A DNA stretch of 53,492 nt from Apostichopus parvimensis (Eukaryota; Echinodermata; Holothuroidea; Aspidochirotida; Stichopodidae): positions 208,309-261,800 of the forward strand of contig KN882959.1 of NCBI GenBank assembly GCA_000934455.1. The letters are read 5' to 3'. A program made the translations under genes and the position numbers. Positions 11,844 to 24,700 of this stretch are shown piece after piece (position 1 is the stretch's first letter; every line of letters starts with the position of its first letter). The notes beneath the pieces were generated by a model, which was not told where the DNA came from, did no database searches, and saw nothing but the letters and a program-made list of their open reading frames with translations.

Positions 11844-12748
11844 GCTTTGAAGTGGGGAATGAAAGGTTCTTTACAGCTTATAAAACATTTTTCCCAACTG
11901 TGGATGTTCTTGATTTACCAGCCCATGTCACCTCAGTTGCTTATTTGGCATATTTAGCAGTTAATGGCAATTATTCAATGGCTGAATCCAAAACTGTAGT
12001 GATTAAAGCATTTTCTCAGCTCTTCTGCATTTGTTTATTGGTTTCTGGTTTTTGGTTTATTGTTTCAATTTCATCGTTTTGGCAATTACAATTTATTACT
12101 AAATTACTTCATAAGCATCTTTTTTAATTCTTTGGGACAGAATTCCCCTAAACAATTTCACCGGCTTTTCACATTAGCATGTTTTAAGTCCTGACCTAAA
12201 CGCTCAGTTCTCTTGTATATATTTGAGCTGTTTATTCAGTGTCATTGTGAACGGACAAAACAAGTTCTGTTTAAGATGTTGAACTGTCTTTAATACTAAC
12301 ACAACAAATCCACTCAGTATTGAGGACAATACTGTAGTGTATAAGTAGAATTCTTTTTATAGTAAACAGTGCATTTATAGCATATAACAGTGACTGCTAA
12401 AATACTTAATGGTAGTTATTCTACCAGTATTTAAGCATCTCAGAAAAAATGTTCTGAAAATTAGTGGCCCAAGACCCACAGAAAATGTTCTGGTCTTGCA
12501 GTCTTGAGTTATTTTAGGGATCAATACTTTACTGGTATAAGTTTGCTCTTGATTCTCCATATAGTCCTACTTTCTTTTGTTTTGTTTATCCAAATTCATA
12601 TTGACTGGATATTTTACCCAAACATTTCTTGCCCTACAGTACCTTTTCTTGTTTATTTTATATGTGAAATACTGTATGTTTTGTGCATATTGAAGTATTT
12701 TCTTGTGTAATGTCAATTGGGAAATTCACTGGTAGGTCTTTTTTGCAG

Positions 12749-12769
12749 TTTGTTCACATAGAACTGACC
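12749..12769 (+). CDS. Candidate stalk microexon
   Basis: A 21-bp segment between a strong acceptor (ggtcttttttgcag) and a consensus donor (gtgagt). It is phase-compatible with exons 8812 and 13688 and would insert I-CSHRTD-P. Size and phase fit this gene, but so short a segment could arise by chance and the composition is not Thr-rich. Confidence 0.3.
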
Positions 12770-13687
12770 GTGAGTGCACATGCAGGTTCACTTGCTGCAC
12801 TGAATACCACACACATTAATTAATGCCAGTATATGGTGTGTTTAATTTCCTTTAAAGATCAACATTGTTCATTTCATGCACAAAAATGAAACACCTACTA
12901 GTGAATTAATCACATTTCAAGGCACTGCAATACACATAAATATGAGTTCTTATACAGTATGTAGAAAGTGGTTTGATATGTTCATGGTTGTGAGTGTGTG
13001 CCTTGCATTGCTTTCATATTTATTTTTATGATATATATATTTTATTATATATGTGTTTATTTGTAATCTCTGTGTCATGCTTCATATATGGCTTAGTTCA
13101 TGTGGTTATTTCAATGTACACCAAATTTTCAAAACAACGTGGTATTTAGCATATAATTCAATCCTTCCAAAAAAAAAAGGATAAGTATACTGTACAGTAC
13201 TGTACTGTAGGTAATATTTTGTCAGTGAATAGCAAATCATACAGTAGGTTCTTTGGTAATTGGGGATCTTTCTTTCCTGAAGTTTCGTTTTTTGCTTTTT
13301 GCTGTGTACCCTCTTATGTATCTTTTCAATAGTTGACACATGAATTTCATGATATATACTCTAGAAATCTGCATTATTTTCTTAAAAATAAATGCTTAAC
13401 TCACCGTTAATGTTTTTGTCTCCTGGAGAAATTCCATATGATATACAGTATAGTATATACCGTAAGGTACAAAACATCATGATCATGCCATGTTTTCCTT
13501 TCAATACAGAACAGTGATGTGTAGCATGCAATTGCCTGTTTAAAATTTGGATGAAATATTGCATGTTAGTGAGGTCTGCTTGCTGATTAAATTTTTGTTC
13601 ACCCCTTGTAGAGAAATATTGAATTTTCCCAGTTTATCCTATTCTGCATTTTGGACTGTGGTGGCATTATCATTTCATTTCTTTCAG

Positions 13688-13741
13688 CTACTGAATCAAC
13701 TACTGAGGAATCGTCATCCAAAACTACCAAGAAGCCACCAG
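13688..13741 (+). CDS. Receptor exon: Ser/Thr/Lys stalk 3
   Basis: A 54-bp phase 1-1 exon after catttctttcag and before gtaata. It encodes TESTTEESSSKTTKKPP, the juxtamembrane end of the stalk. The final G joins AT of the next exon to form Asp. Confidence 0.82.
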
Positions 13742-15589
13742 GTAATAAGTGGGAAGCATCTCATTTACTGTACCTTATGAACACAATCACCTAGATGATT
13801 CTTGGTTGATTGTTTCTTACAATTCTCCTTTCTCCCTGGTTGTTTTGTGCTTACTGTGTGATTGTTCTATTTTAAGCTTAACTATTTAGTTCTACTAGGA
13901 GTGAGTGCTTCTGTGATGGTTTTGTCTTATATGCTCTGTGCTAACTTACACTGCACTAACATCAAATGCACTCTTCTGTTATCCTATCGTATCTAACACT
14001 GCATGTCCCCTATTTGTTTGCTTTACACTAACAGCTAATCTCATTCGTACAGTAGTTTATCTACCATGATGGTAGGTTAAGTGCCTCACTGGTGGAAATC
14101 TCAAATTGCTACTGCCTCTCTGCTAAATTAATATTGCTATCATACAAGCTTACAGTAATACACAATAAATTGAACATATTGACATTTACCAAAAGTTCCA
14201 GCGAAACAATAATGTAAAGCAGCCATTTCAGGAACTTTTTCTCAAGTTAGTGATAAATTTCTCTTTTTTGAGATATACAGTACCATGAGGTCAGCATAGT
14301 TTTATGCAGGATTCTGCATAACAGAAGTATACAAGGGGGGCAAAATCTTGAAGCTGTTTGTGTCCAGCAGATGCAACCTTACTTTTTAAGGGGAAAAAAC
14401 ATATTACACGTTTACAAAACATCTAAAATCAAATCAATTACAAACTAGCATAAATGGTTTCTGCTGTGAACATTTCTTAATATCTTTTGAATCCAATCTT
14501 CTATGAAATATTTACATGGATTTGCAACTTACATCACAGGGTGCATATGCCTACCATTTACCTATAGAGGCTATGTGGGGCATCCTACTGCATAGTATGA
14601 GAACATTGCACATTGTCCAGAATTTGACATTTCTTTGCTGTGTTTTTAGTCACAGTTTATGCATCTGACTTATTACATGATACTACTGTAAGCAATGCCT
14701 TCTTTGCAAAGAAACCAAAATATCAACAGGAGTCATGCCACTAAATTATTGTAGGAGATATTTCTAAATGCCCATTATTTTATTGCTAATGCCAGGTACG
14801 CAGTTGAGTTTTAAAATCCTAATAACAATGCTGGATAGTCTATTTTTGACTGATGCAAGGAGTACATTCTGGGTGTCCTGGTGAAAGTTACTTCCAATTC
14901 CATACACACTGACAGCGAAATGTTTGGATTGCTTTATCACTTCTTTTTTCCTTGGATTGGAACTTACATGGTGATGTGAAGTTAACATATGTTGATAGTG
15001 ATATTGTGAGTCATACTCATATGCATCCCAATCTTGTACTTTAAAAAAGGTTATTGATTTTGAAGAAAAACACGAAACATTCGTAAGTGCACACAGGTCT
15101 GCAAAATACGTGTAAATACTTTAAATCTTGGAAAGGATGTTAATAGGAATAAGATTAAAATTTTATCTGTCAAATGAACATAATCCTTTAAGATAATATG
15201 GGCAAGTAGTTTACACAATATATTGGTTTGAAATTTAGAGGAATTGCAGTTGTGAGAAAGGAGATGGGGCAAATCATGTTTTGGTGTATAAACAATACTG
15301 TAATGCTGAATATGACACCTAAATAGTGACATTTAACTCACAATTATCTTACAAACTTAATTGTTGTTGGATCACTACTGACAAGGATCAATCACAATTC
15401 TAACTTACCGTACAGTAGTTCAGTAATTTGGGATACACATTTTTTTTGTAAATGTTGAGTACTCAATATTTTGTAAAGTTTTTAGTAAATTTTGAATTCA
15501 TGTGAGTTACAAGTTAATTTTAACCATTTTGTGTCCATAGGTTTAATTAAGAGTTACCTACAAGATTTCTTTACTTGTTCATTTGGTTG

Positions 15590-15665
15590 CAAATAGCTTG
15601 TTTTGTTAGAGCAGCTACTTCTTGTTTTGGATTTGGCGCTATATAAATCCACTATATTATTACTT
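15590..15665 (+). repeat. CR1/L2-type LINE or SINE 3' end
   Basis: Contains TTGGCGCTATATAAATCCAC followed by TATATTATTAC. The 'ggcgctatataaat' block followed by an ATT-type tail is a common 3' end of CR1/L2-group retroelements in aquatic animals. Only this tail is recognisable. Confidence 0.55.
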
Positions 15666-16307
15666 TTAGTTGAGTTCTTGTAGAGGCATCTTAGTTTGAA
15701 TTTTCAGACAAGTATTGCTTTCCCTGTTGGTTTGTTAAGGTGGTGTCCATCCACTTGTTTGTAAAGCAAGGGCTGTCTGTATTTTCCTAGGTGAAGCAAA
15801 TAACTTCTCATTGTTTGTGGATTATCATTTGAAAATCTAACAAATGAGTTCAGTACCTTTTATGAAAATATGAATTACAAGATTATGTATCTCTAACTTT
15901 GAATATCATACACAGTTCTCACAATTACCTTGTGCAAAGTTAATGAGTATGTAATTCAGTTCCTTCTCACAAATTTCCATTCCTCTTTGGGAAGGTGGAA
16001 TGGAAAAGCTTTCTTTCCATTCTGCTGATAGTATGTCTTGGAAGTAACTTCTTAAGCAGCTTTAAACCCAACAGCATCATTTTACTGGGGCCCAGGGATT
16101 AATTTGTTGTATTTGTATACATCATACTTGACATAATTATTATAAAATTGTGCCATTGGAATGTTCCCATGAAGCAATATGTAGTAGTTGTTATTGTAGT
16201 TTGGGAGGAAAATTGGAGTTATTGGAAGTAAAAATCAATCTCCTAAGGCTAAGCTCAGACTGGCATACAAGTTTTTTACCTCACAGCAAGTCTCAACATT
16301 AATGTCT

Positions 16308-16339
16308 GGTGGCTTCCAAATGTTGAATTGGAAGCCACC
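16308..16339. repeat. Perfect 12-bp hairpin in a dispersed repeat
   Basis: GGTGGCTTCCAA at 16308-16319 pairs with TTGGAAGCCACC at 16328-16339 across an 8-base loop. A diverged relative of the right arm and following sequence (TGTTGAATTGGAAGCC, then GTCACTAAAG and CCTAAAAATA) recurs near 22764-22815, so this belongs to a repeat family. Confidence 0.6.
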
Positions 16340-17910
16340 CGACTTGTAAGTTGTAATTCATAAGCCCTTACTTGTTTCTCCCTCATTTGTGGTCACTAAA
16401 GTGTCGTAAAAATAACTGCTGATTAATATTATTATAATGTGAAAATATTGATGCTCTGCTTTATCATACGACATCCAAGAATCATTGGTTTAGATAAGTG
16501 TGGACAATGCCTTCATTAATGTAATGTCATGCTATAGGCAAACATGAACCTGCATGTAATGGGGTCTAATCATGCAAACATATCCCTGAACACTATTTTA
16601 GTGGTGTGCAATATGGAACCTTATGGATCTTGGGATGTCCAAGCCCTGATTTGGAAACCAAAACAAAGCCTTGGTAAATTCTGTACCTAACAGTCTTCTC
16701 CTCTCCCTTCTTTTACTGTTACCCTTCCAAAGTTATACAGCTGCTGATAATAAGACAAAGTTTGGTTTATAATTATATTTTTTGTAAACAGAAACAATTG
16801 CAACACATATGTGTCACATCAATGCAGATCATCTCATGGTGGAAGGGTCTACTATTGTTTTAAATACTCAGTAATTAGGGTTTTTAGCACTCAACAGATG
16901 TCAACAAACTAATCATGTTATTTGACCAATATAGCTGGTCTCTCATTTCCCTTTATTTTACTGCACCCTATATATTCTTGTACCCCATATCAAATTCAGA
17001 TATATTTATGTATCTATGTCCACAGTACATATATACTTATAGCTATATATATGTACTGATTAGAACATTTTTGTTTTTGCCTGTGGTGAGAATAAAATAA
17101 TTGGTGTTTGGATTCCAACTATGTAATAGCTGTTACATCACATTTAATACTTTGTTTTGCGGTGTTAGGTGTTTCATTAAATTTGTTTCCTTGCAATGAA
17201 GCATTGCAATCATGCCCCTTTAACTTAACCACTGTTTACTGTAAACAAGCTCCAGTCCTGCTGGGCCTTAAATGTTTCATTACCATGAATTTTCTGGAAA
17301 ATGACTGTCCTTATATCTAATTCTACACGTTAGAATTTTAAAATGTGCCAGAATTTTTCCAGTTAACTAATCATTTAATTAATATAAATATGAAAACATT
17401 TCTGGCAGACACAAGGTAGAAAGCAAAATGGAGTTATTAACTACTTGCTCACCGTAACCTTTATGTGGTGAAAAAGGTAGGAGGTTGTCTTTAAAGGAGG
17501 TGTAACCTAAAACATTACTGAACTTCCTTAAAACAGCAGTAAGAAAAAAATATCTCACTTGCAAGGTTAAAGACTTGATCAAGATTGAATGTGATATCAT
17601 CCAACCACCTTTTTTCTTTTCTTTTCTTTTTTACCTTTAGTTTTGGATATATTTATTTTCGAAAATGTATGTGTGTTTTGTGATTTCTGAATCTAAAATA
17701 TTTGTATTGGTTTCACCTCAGTGTGTTCAAGAAGCCTGTTGTTCCTTTACTGGTCAAAGGACATTGAGGTCAACTTCATATGATCCATGGCAAGTTATAT
17801 CACTATATGCCTGGATATGATTGTAAATTCAAGTAACCCTAGAACTATTCAGTGAAATAAAAAGAAATTGTCTTTAGCAGTAAACATCTTTCTTTTCTTC
17901 TTTATTGCAG

Positions 17911-18000
17911 ATCCTTTCCCAAAATGGGTCATTGTCGTCATTATTGTTGTGGTGTTGGCAGTTGTCATTGGAGTGATAGCAGTGATAATGTACAAGAAGG
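17911..18000 (+). CDS. Receptor exon: transmembrane segment
   Basis: A 90-bp phase 1-1 exon between ttctttattgcag and gtaagt. It encodes DPFPKW, about 22 hydrophobic residues rich in Val and Ile, then MYKK. The flanking Lys and the YKK stop-transfer signal fit a type I single-pass helix, N-terminus outside. It is followed in phase either by the exon at 31081 or by the alternative terminal exon at 21092. Confidence 0.92.
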
Positions 18001-19857
18001 GTAAGTTTGACTTTAACATTTACATTTGAAAAGATATTTACAGGATTGAAACTTTCCATGTACACAGGAATCAGTGGAATGCTGAAGCACAAGTTTGAAT
18101 TTGTGTAAAATTCAATTGACTTTTGCTCATATCTTTTAGTTGTTCATTTTTTCCATTTATTTGTGCCTTTTATGGTAAACATCCCCCATGTACATAAATT
18201 ACAGAATGTAAGCAATGTGTTGGAGGCTTGTAATTCCAGTTACTAAATGCATTGAGAAAAGTCTTAGATAATATAAACCAAATATAAACAATATACCCTT
18301 AACACATGTAAGTAGGTGGCTTTTTAGTACATTTTTGCAGAATATGCATCCTTAATGCAGTGTGAACCATCCTCTTTGTCTGGTACCTAATAGAGACTGT
18401 CAAAAAGTACACATAATTGGAGCACCACATTGCATTTATAAACCTGAAGCTCACTAATAGATTAAAAAAAATAAGCGTGTATCACGCAACAGTGCAAATA
18501 AGGATTAAAGTTTAATCTGACCACGCAATGGATCCATGTCGCTCACAGAAAGGGAACCAAAACAAACTTCATCAAAGCAGTGCTAAAATCTCATTTCTGA
18601 TGGTGGATGTCAAAGTTAGTTTGAGGTCAAGAAAGGTAAAACTCTGAAAACTTTGTCAATCTAATAATAGCAAGAGTAATGCATTGATGAACTCACTTAA
18701 GTACTACTGTATATACTGTAGTGCATGAACCTGCCTGATCCCTTAGAACCAGGGTCTTGAAGTCTACACTAACGAAATATTGTCTTGAAGGTTAGTATTG
18801 AAATTTCTCTTACAAAGTGTAGCAAGGCATCACAAAGCCATTGGCCAAAACTATTAATCTACAAGTTTTATAAGAACGGTAGCATACATACTTCCTCTAC
18901 ACATTGCATTGGAAATCTTTCAAGTCACAGTATGCATAAACATCATCCATTATTTGACATTGCTGTTGGGAAATTTGACTACCATGTGTGTTTCAAATAT
19001 ATTTAGAAATAACATTCAATGAATTATGTTTGTTTGTTTTTTGTTTTTTTTTAACAAGATTCATTTTGACCATGTTAATGTGGCATGTCTTATGATCTGC
19101 CCTTTTCGGGATTGTGATTTGTCAGTATGTTGTTTGCACTGACTTTCTAAGCTATCTCTTTAGTGACTGTAATTGTGAAAATATTCCACCTAAATTCTTG
19201 GATGAATGTTGGAATAGGCACAGTGTTTGCATTGTATTTAGGTTATCAATATTGTCTCTAAATTTTAGCATTGTAAAAATTGCTCATTGGAGTTCTTAAA
19301 CACTGGTGCAGATGCAGGCTCTGACCCTTCAAATTGTTCTTATTTTATTGAGGATTGTTAAGTAATATGAAGCTATAAGATATCTCAGAATACGAAAAAA
19401 AAAATTGTGAAGGTTGCAGAAAATTATTGTTGAACTACGAACAAGATTTTGACATACAGGGTACGTATGCAACCTAATATGGGGGCATTGCGATTGAAGT
19501 TTTATTGCATTGTGCACTTTCCAATCTGTTATTATACTTTTACATGATTTAACATTTACAATTTAAATGAATATTTCAATTGAACACTGTATGAAGTTGT
19601 GGGTGAGTGTTGCCTTTCATGAACAATCATCTTTGGGGCAGATTCTCAAGGAAGCTGTGTATTTTGTAGATGCCTGCTTCTGACACTCCAATTTCTCTCT
19701 ATAAGACCGTAAGTTATAGTTCTATCATCTGATGAACAAGACCACTTTGATTTGAAGATATAACCTATACATTGTACAACCGATTTGACACATGTCATCT
19801 TTAGTCTATCAAGTTCAAAATGTGTGGATGGTATTCCTTTACTGATGATGTAGCCTC

Positions 19858-20094
19858 TTCGGCCAATTTATACCGAGTTCCCAGTAAATGTGGCACATTG
19901 AGATGTTTATACCCCAAAACACCGATGCTTTGTAATTTAACTGGCGTACGCTTTTGCTAGACGACTGGTCTGTGTATCGCGAACATAACGTCTGGATGCG
20001 TTGCGAAAACCTTCCGTGAAGATACTGCGACAGTAGCTACATATCGAAACTGTACCGCATCAGTGAAATTCGTGAATTTGGCCGATTTGATAAG
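19858..20094 (+). promoter_or_regulatory. CpG-rich patch, possible internal promoter or first exon
   Basis: CpG dinucleotides cluster here (such as TATCGCGAACATAACG and CTGGATGCGTTGCG) inside otherwise CpG-poor intron, and the patch ends at a good donor (gataag then gtgagc). CpG retention suggests an unmethylated regulatory segment or non-coding first exon. A transcript started here and spliced to 31081 would have its first Met in that exon, giving a cytoplasmic-tail-only protein. That product is inference. Confidence 0.35.
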
Positions 20095-21009
20095 GTGAGC
20101 AGTACAATAGATTATTTTGACAGTTTTCCTTTTTCCGCTGCATGGAACATGGCATTCATTCTCGTCCGCATCTTGCGCATCCTGAGTTTTGGGGGAGGGT
20201 TATCTGAGAGCTACTTGTCTTGGAATGATGGTCAAGTCTACTATCGGAATACATGCATGTTTTAAACATCCGTTGGTAGCTTTATTTGGTGAAATTTGAG
20301 CCCTTTGCACAGGCTATTGAGGTGAAATATCTTCCATAAATTTATAGACACTTCCAAAGTACAGGGCATCTGTGGTTCCCAGGAGGCAATTCTTACTGAG
20401 TTTGCAAGATCCTGCATGGAGCCTGTATACTGCCATTGACTGAATTAATCATTCGGAATAAAAAATAAATATGTTCATCAAAATTTATCAGAAACTTACA
20501 ACCTCAAACAATTCTGCTACTTTAGTGTAACTCTCAAACTTCCCCCATGCTCTGTTTGTTAATGTGCCTTTGTTGTGCTGGTAAATAAAACTTTTAAGCC
20601 ATATTACTGCATTATCCTTTCTGCAACCTGGTGTTTTTGTGCAGTGCACTTGTTTGTTCAATATTAGGCAATACACAGGGAATTTTCACAGGGAATTCCC
20701 CCTGTGCAATAACAGCTGTGAATTCCCATGGCATTGTAGCTTACAGGTTATCTGTGTCAATAGATATCTGATGTTATACCAAAAATAGCTCTAGCCAAAT
20801 TTGTTCAACCTACAGACAGATAGAAATTAAAATTTGACCTGCTAGATTGATAATTGTATTTTTTAATCCTTGAACTCACATTTTGATGAAATTGAGTCAC
20901 AAATGTTTTGTTAAGCCCTGTTTTTCCATATGGAGTGCCTCCTGGCAATGTGGGGAGGGTTGGGAAAGGATGATGGGGAGGGGGGTGATGGAGATGGGAG
21001 GTGATGATG

Positions 21010-21034
21010 GGAAGGAAGGAAGGAAGGAAGGAGG
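21010..21034. repeat. GGAA microsatellite
   Basis: About five copies of GGAA in a row, just before the alternative terminal exon. Confidence 0.9.
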
Positions 21035-21091
21035 GAATCAATGAGGTATAGTTTGTTCCATCATTTATCTTGATATATTATTTTCCCTTAG

Positions 21092-21216
21092 CAGTACCTG
21101 TCCTTTCCAAGACAAGTAGACTCTCAGCGGTTGGGACGTATCTTGCCTCCTTATACAACTCTGCTCACGAAAAAGACAATCTAAAAGGCTCTCTAAAGAA
21201 GGATCACTTTAGTTGA
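21092..21216 (+). CDS. Alternative terminal exon giving a short tail
   Basis: Acceptor ttttcccttag, then a frame that joins the transmembrane exon in phase 1 (G+CA gives Ala) and runs 40 further codons to TGA at 21214-21216. The peptide starts VPVLSKTSRLSAVGTYLASL, continues with YNSAHEKDNLKGSLKKD and ends HFS. It is basic and polar, as expected just inside a membrane. It has tyrosines but no YxxL or ITSM match, so this isoform would lack the motifs of the long tail. An AATAAA follows 562 bases after the stop. Coding-like composition, phase match and poly(A) signal agree; expression is not shown. Confidence 0.68.
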
Positions 21217-21777
21217 CCCTGAGGAGGAAAACATTCACAATATCCTGCCACATTTATTTTCTTCAGTTATAATGTCTTTGAGACTTCACGCTCAACAAAT
21301 TAAAAGAAGGAATACCTTGGCACACTGTTTTGTAGTATGCTGCAGCACACTACTCACTAAAGAGTTTCACAATTTCCATCTAAATTTCACTTCAAAATTT
21401 AAATTATTTCATTTTCATATATAAGAAGGGCGACAAAGTCAAATCCACGTTTTCAGCACATTTCGTTCACACAGATATAATTTTGTAACAGACCATTGGA
21501 GTTTATTGCACAGTGGGAAATATGCTTCAGTTTTACGTTAAGTACAATTTAGTTGGTGCAGCAGCTTCTGTTGAAAACCACAAGACAAGGAAGCCATAAG
21601 GAAGTACTTGTTCTGTCCATTTATTACTGCATAGCACTTCACAACACACTTCTCAAAGTATATGGTAACAGCTTATAACAAAGTCCAAAGTCAAAGTGTC
21701 TGATGTTTTTATCTCTTTGGCAGGTGTTTAAATGAAACTTGAAGACAAGTCTCTGCTAAAGTTCATATTCTATTCAT

Positions 21778-21783
21778 AATAAA
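21778..21783 (+). terminator. Poly(A) signal for the short-tail exon
   Basis: AATAAA in TTCATAATAAACCCTGTC, followed by T-rich sequence. It would end the 3' UTR of the exon at 21092 near 21800. Confidence 0.5.
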
Positions 21784-24700
21784 CCCTGTCTATATTCCCT
21801 TGAATGTTCTACTGTATACTTCAATGTGTCGTAAAAACACCAACTGCAAAGAAACTATCATGTGTTTGCATTGTACAGTACTTATGTAGTGTATGGAGCT
21901 GCCATATTCTTCGTAGTGATAAATTATTTATGTCTAGTTTACAAAACTTGCAAAATATTCTCAGAAGATTTTTGGGTGACATTGTTTTTATAGCTACGTG
22001 GCATAAAGATATATACATGTGGAAGGAGAATGTGAGAGAATAGCTTCAAATTTCTTTCATAAATAGATCATTGCCTGTACAGTAGTAGTGCAATTACCTA
22101 CTAAAATGTAGTGCACTGAGTAATGATTGCCCTGCTGAAACACAGTTTATAGTTTACAAATGAAAGGTGCATGCAGGAAGAGAAACAGGGGAAGTGGGGG
22201 TGGGGAGGGGGAGATATGGCTAGAGACCTGTAAAACAGATGGGGTATTTTCTTAGCCTAGAGTCTTTCCTAAACCACACAAACATCATCAGGAGTTGTCA
22301 TTTTTGGGGGGCTTTTGATTTGTTTGTGTTGACCAAAATTTCCCTATAGCAGTGTTAAAAGTTTACTTAAATGTCCTCATACATTCCACATTTAGTTTAT
22401 GAGCTTTAGTGGACTTTCCCATTCTATTTTCATTCACTTGTATAGTTTCTGTTCTGTTATCAACAACATTAAGGTATGACAGATATGTGAAGAAGGAAGA
22501 GATAATATGTTGGTTCTTCCTGTGTTAATTAAAGCAGAAAATATAAAGTTTAAAAGAGGAGGAAATTATTGACTAGATTGGCAGGATTTCAACATGCAGT
22601 GACTTCAGGATATGGAAATTATAATACTAAAAATAACAAAATAGTTACAATGGAACTGAAAATAGAGGCAGCAAGGGATACAGATGATTCATACCAATTT
22701 GTTATGTACCATGCTATGAACCTTTCAAATGGTATACTCTTGATTCCAAACTTTGATTTAATTTGTTGAATTGGAAGCCTCCCACATTTAGTGTCACTAA
22801 AGCATCCTAAAAATAGCTGCCTGAATCAGCTTATAATGTATAAGGTACATAGATCTGGTTTGAGGTGTAACCACTACTGTAGCTGCTTGCTATCACTCAT
22901 CAGAATACAAATTATTTACAGCCCTATGATGTCATACCTACTACAGTACAGCACAATGTATGAACTCTCTTAGTGGGAATAGTAAATGGAAAGTCCCCTT
23001 TTCACTCAGCAGTGTTGCACAATGCACACTCAGCCTGCTTTATTTGAACTGGCATTATCATTACGGAGAACAGCACATTATACATTCAAATGGTTTCCAT
23101 GCCATTCGGTTTATGTCTCTCTGTGTAGTGTGTACAGTATTGACTAGCTGCATGTATCTAAACTGCACACAGTCCATATGTACAGTATGTAGTATACGCC
23201 TTTGAAATGGAGACAGAACAACACAATTCAATGCGCATCAAGGCTGGGTGTTCAATATAAAATTATTAATGTATTTGATGATGAAGATCTTGGATCCATG
23301 CCAGAAAATGTCATATTAGTTATGTTTGCATGTACGCTGGTAAATAATACAGTACAGGTAGGCTAATAATTGAATGAAGGGCAGTATGTTTTAAACTAAC
23401 AGTTTCCATAGTTCAGATATGACAGACAATGTTAATTGATATGCAAATGGGTGCAATGTAACAATTAATCCCCATGTATGAGAAAAGGACAGATATCTCA
23501 TATTTAACATGCATTTAAAAGAACTCTCTTCCCTCTTTTGCTTAAATTAAGTATACTTTCACGCATTGATCTGATGTAAAATTAAAATTCATTCATTTTC
23601 CTTGAAAATGAATCTATATATGCAAAATGTGCATTGCATTTATGTCTTTATGTGAAGCCTTCAGAACTAATTGCAATATTTAGTTTATATCAAGAACTAG
23701 GATTCTTTCATCAAAACTCAAAAGGCATAGGTGCTTAGTCTTGATTGCCCTTCCCATGACCCCTTACACTATTGCCCTCAAACCATTACACTTTTAGTGC
23801 AAAGCATATATACATGTATACACACACATTACCTGAGGGTCCACCTACACATGGGAAAGAAACAAAAGACTTGTAGAATACAATGAGAAATATTGGGTGC
23901 CTTAGGTGATTTACTGTGGTCTAAAATCCCCACTCACTAAATCTGTATGTCTACCCTTTAATGATACTAAACTTTAATCTTATTTGTAAGGACATGAGAT
24001 ATAGGGTCAACTGTTTAGAATAAACTAGCTAATTATTGGAGTGTTGTATAAATAACCTCTCCAAAGTGAGGATTGATTGAATGGCTGTTGGTTGTAATAC
24101 TTTCCATAACTCATTTTGAGCTGAACCAGCCAACTCCCTCTTTGTCAACATGTTTTCCACTAAATTTACTAAATTTAGGCACAGGTCTGACAGAATGAAT
24201 TATAACATGTCAGAAGTATCTATTTGAACAAACAAACAACCTTATGTGGTTTCATGCACAAGTACTTGCTAAAAAAGACAGATTTTTTACAAGCCCTGCT
24301 AGAAGCATTTCCTTGTTTACTTTGCACAGTTCCTTGCAAGGGTTTTACCAAGAAAGGTAAACAGGGAAATATAAAGGGGGGATGTGTCACGGTTGACTCA
24401 TAAACAGTCAGGGTTCAAATTAGAGAGATACTCCTTCCTCCCAGATTGAATCATGCTATGCTAAATTCAATGTAACTAAAGATTTATCGTCTAAAAAAAC
24501 CACACCCATTTTTGTTATGCTACATATCAATTAAGCCTCCATTTCCACCTGCCATAACACAAACCTTGTTAATATTATATTTACACACTGTGTATACAAT
24601 GCCGCTGTAACAAACATACAAATATACATACTGTAGACAGCTGCTGTACACATGGTATGAAACATGTACAAGACTACAGCATACTGTAGATGTTAACACA

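Larger units (their letters stand above)
8854..13687 (+). other. Intron of receptor gene with several repeats
   Basis: A 4.8-kb intron. It contains three imperfect units around AGTAGAATACCAGCATGAAC (near 9546, 9657, 9784), a possible LINE 3' tail near 10741-10790, a palindromic three-unit array (11566-11843) and a possible 21-bp microexon at 12749. Confidence 0.6.
13742..17910 (+). other. Intron of receptor gene
   Basis: A 4.2-kb intron without a recognised exon. It includes a LINE-like 3' tail at 15629-15663 and a perfect hairpin at 16308-16339 within a dispersed repeat. Confidence 0.65.
18001..21091 (+). other. Intron with CpG-rich patch
   Basis: Mostly plain AT-rich intron. It holds an exon-like segment at 19670-19708 and an unusually CpG-rich stretch at about 19858-20094. 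A GGAA microsatellite lies at 21010-21034. Confidence 0.55.

Noticed and set aside
24340..24355. Exon-like segment before gtaaac
   Set aside because: Its 16-bp length breaks the phase of the receptor gene.
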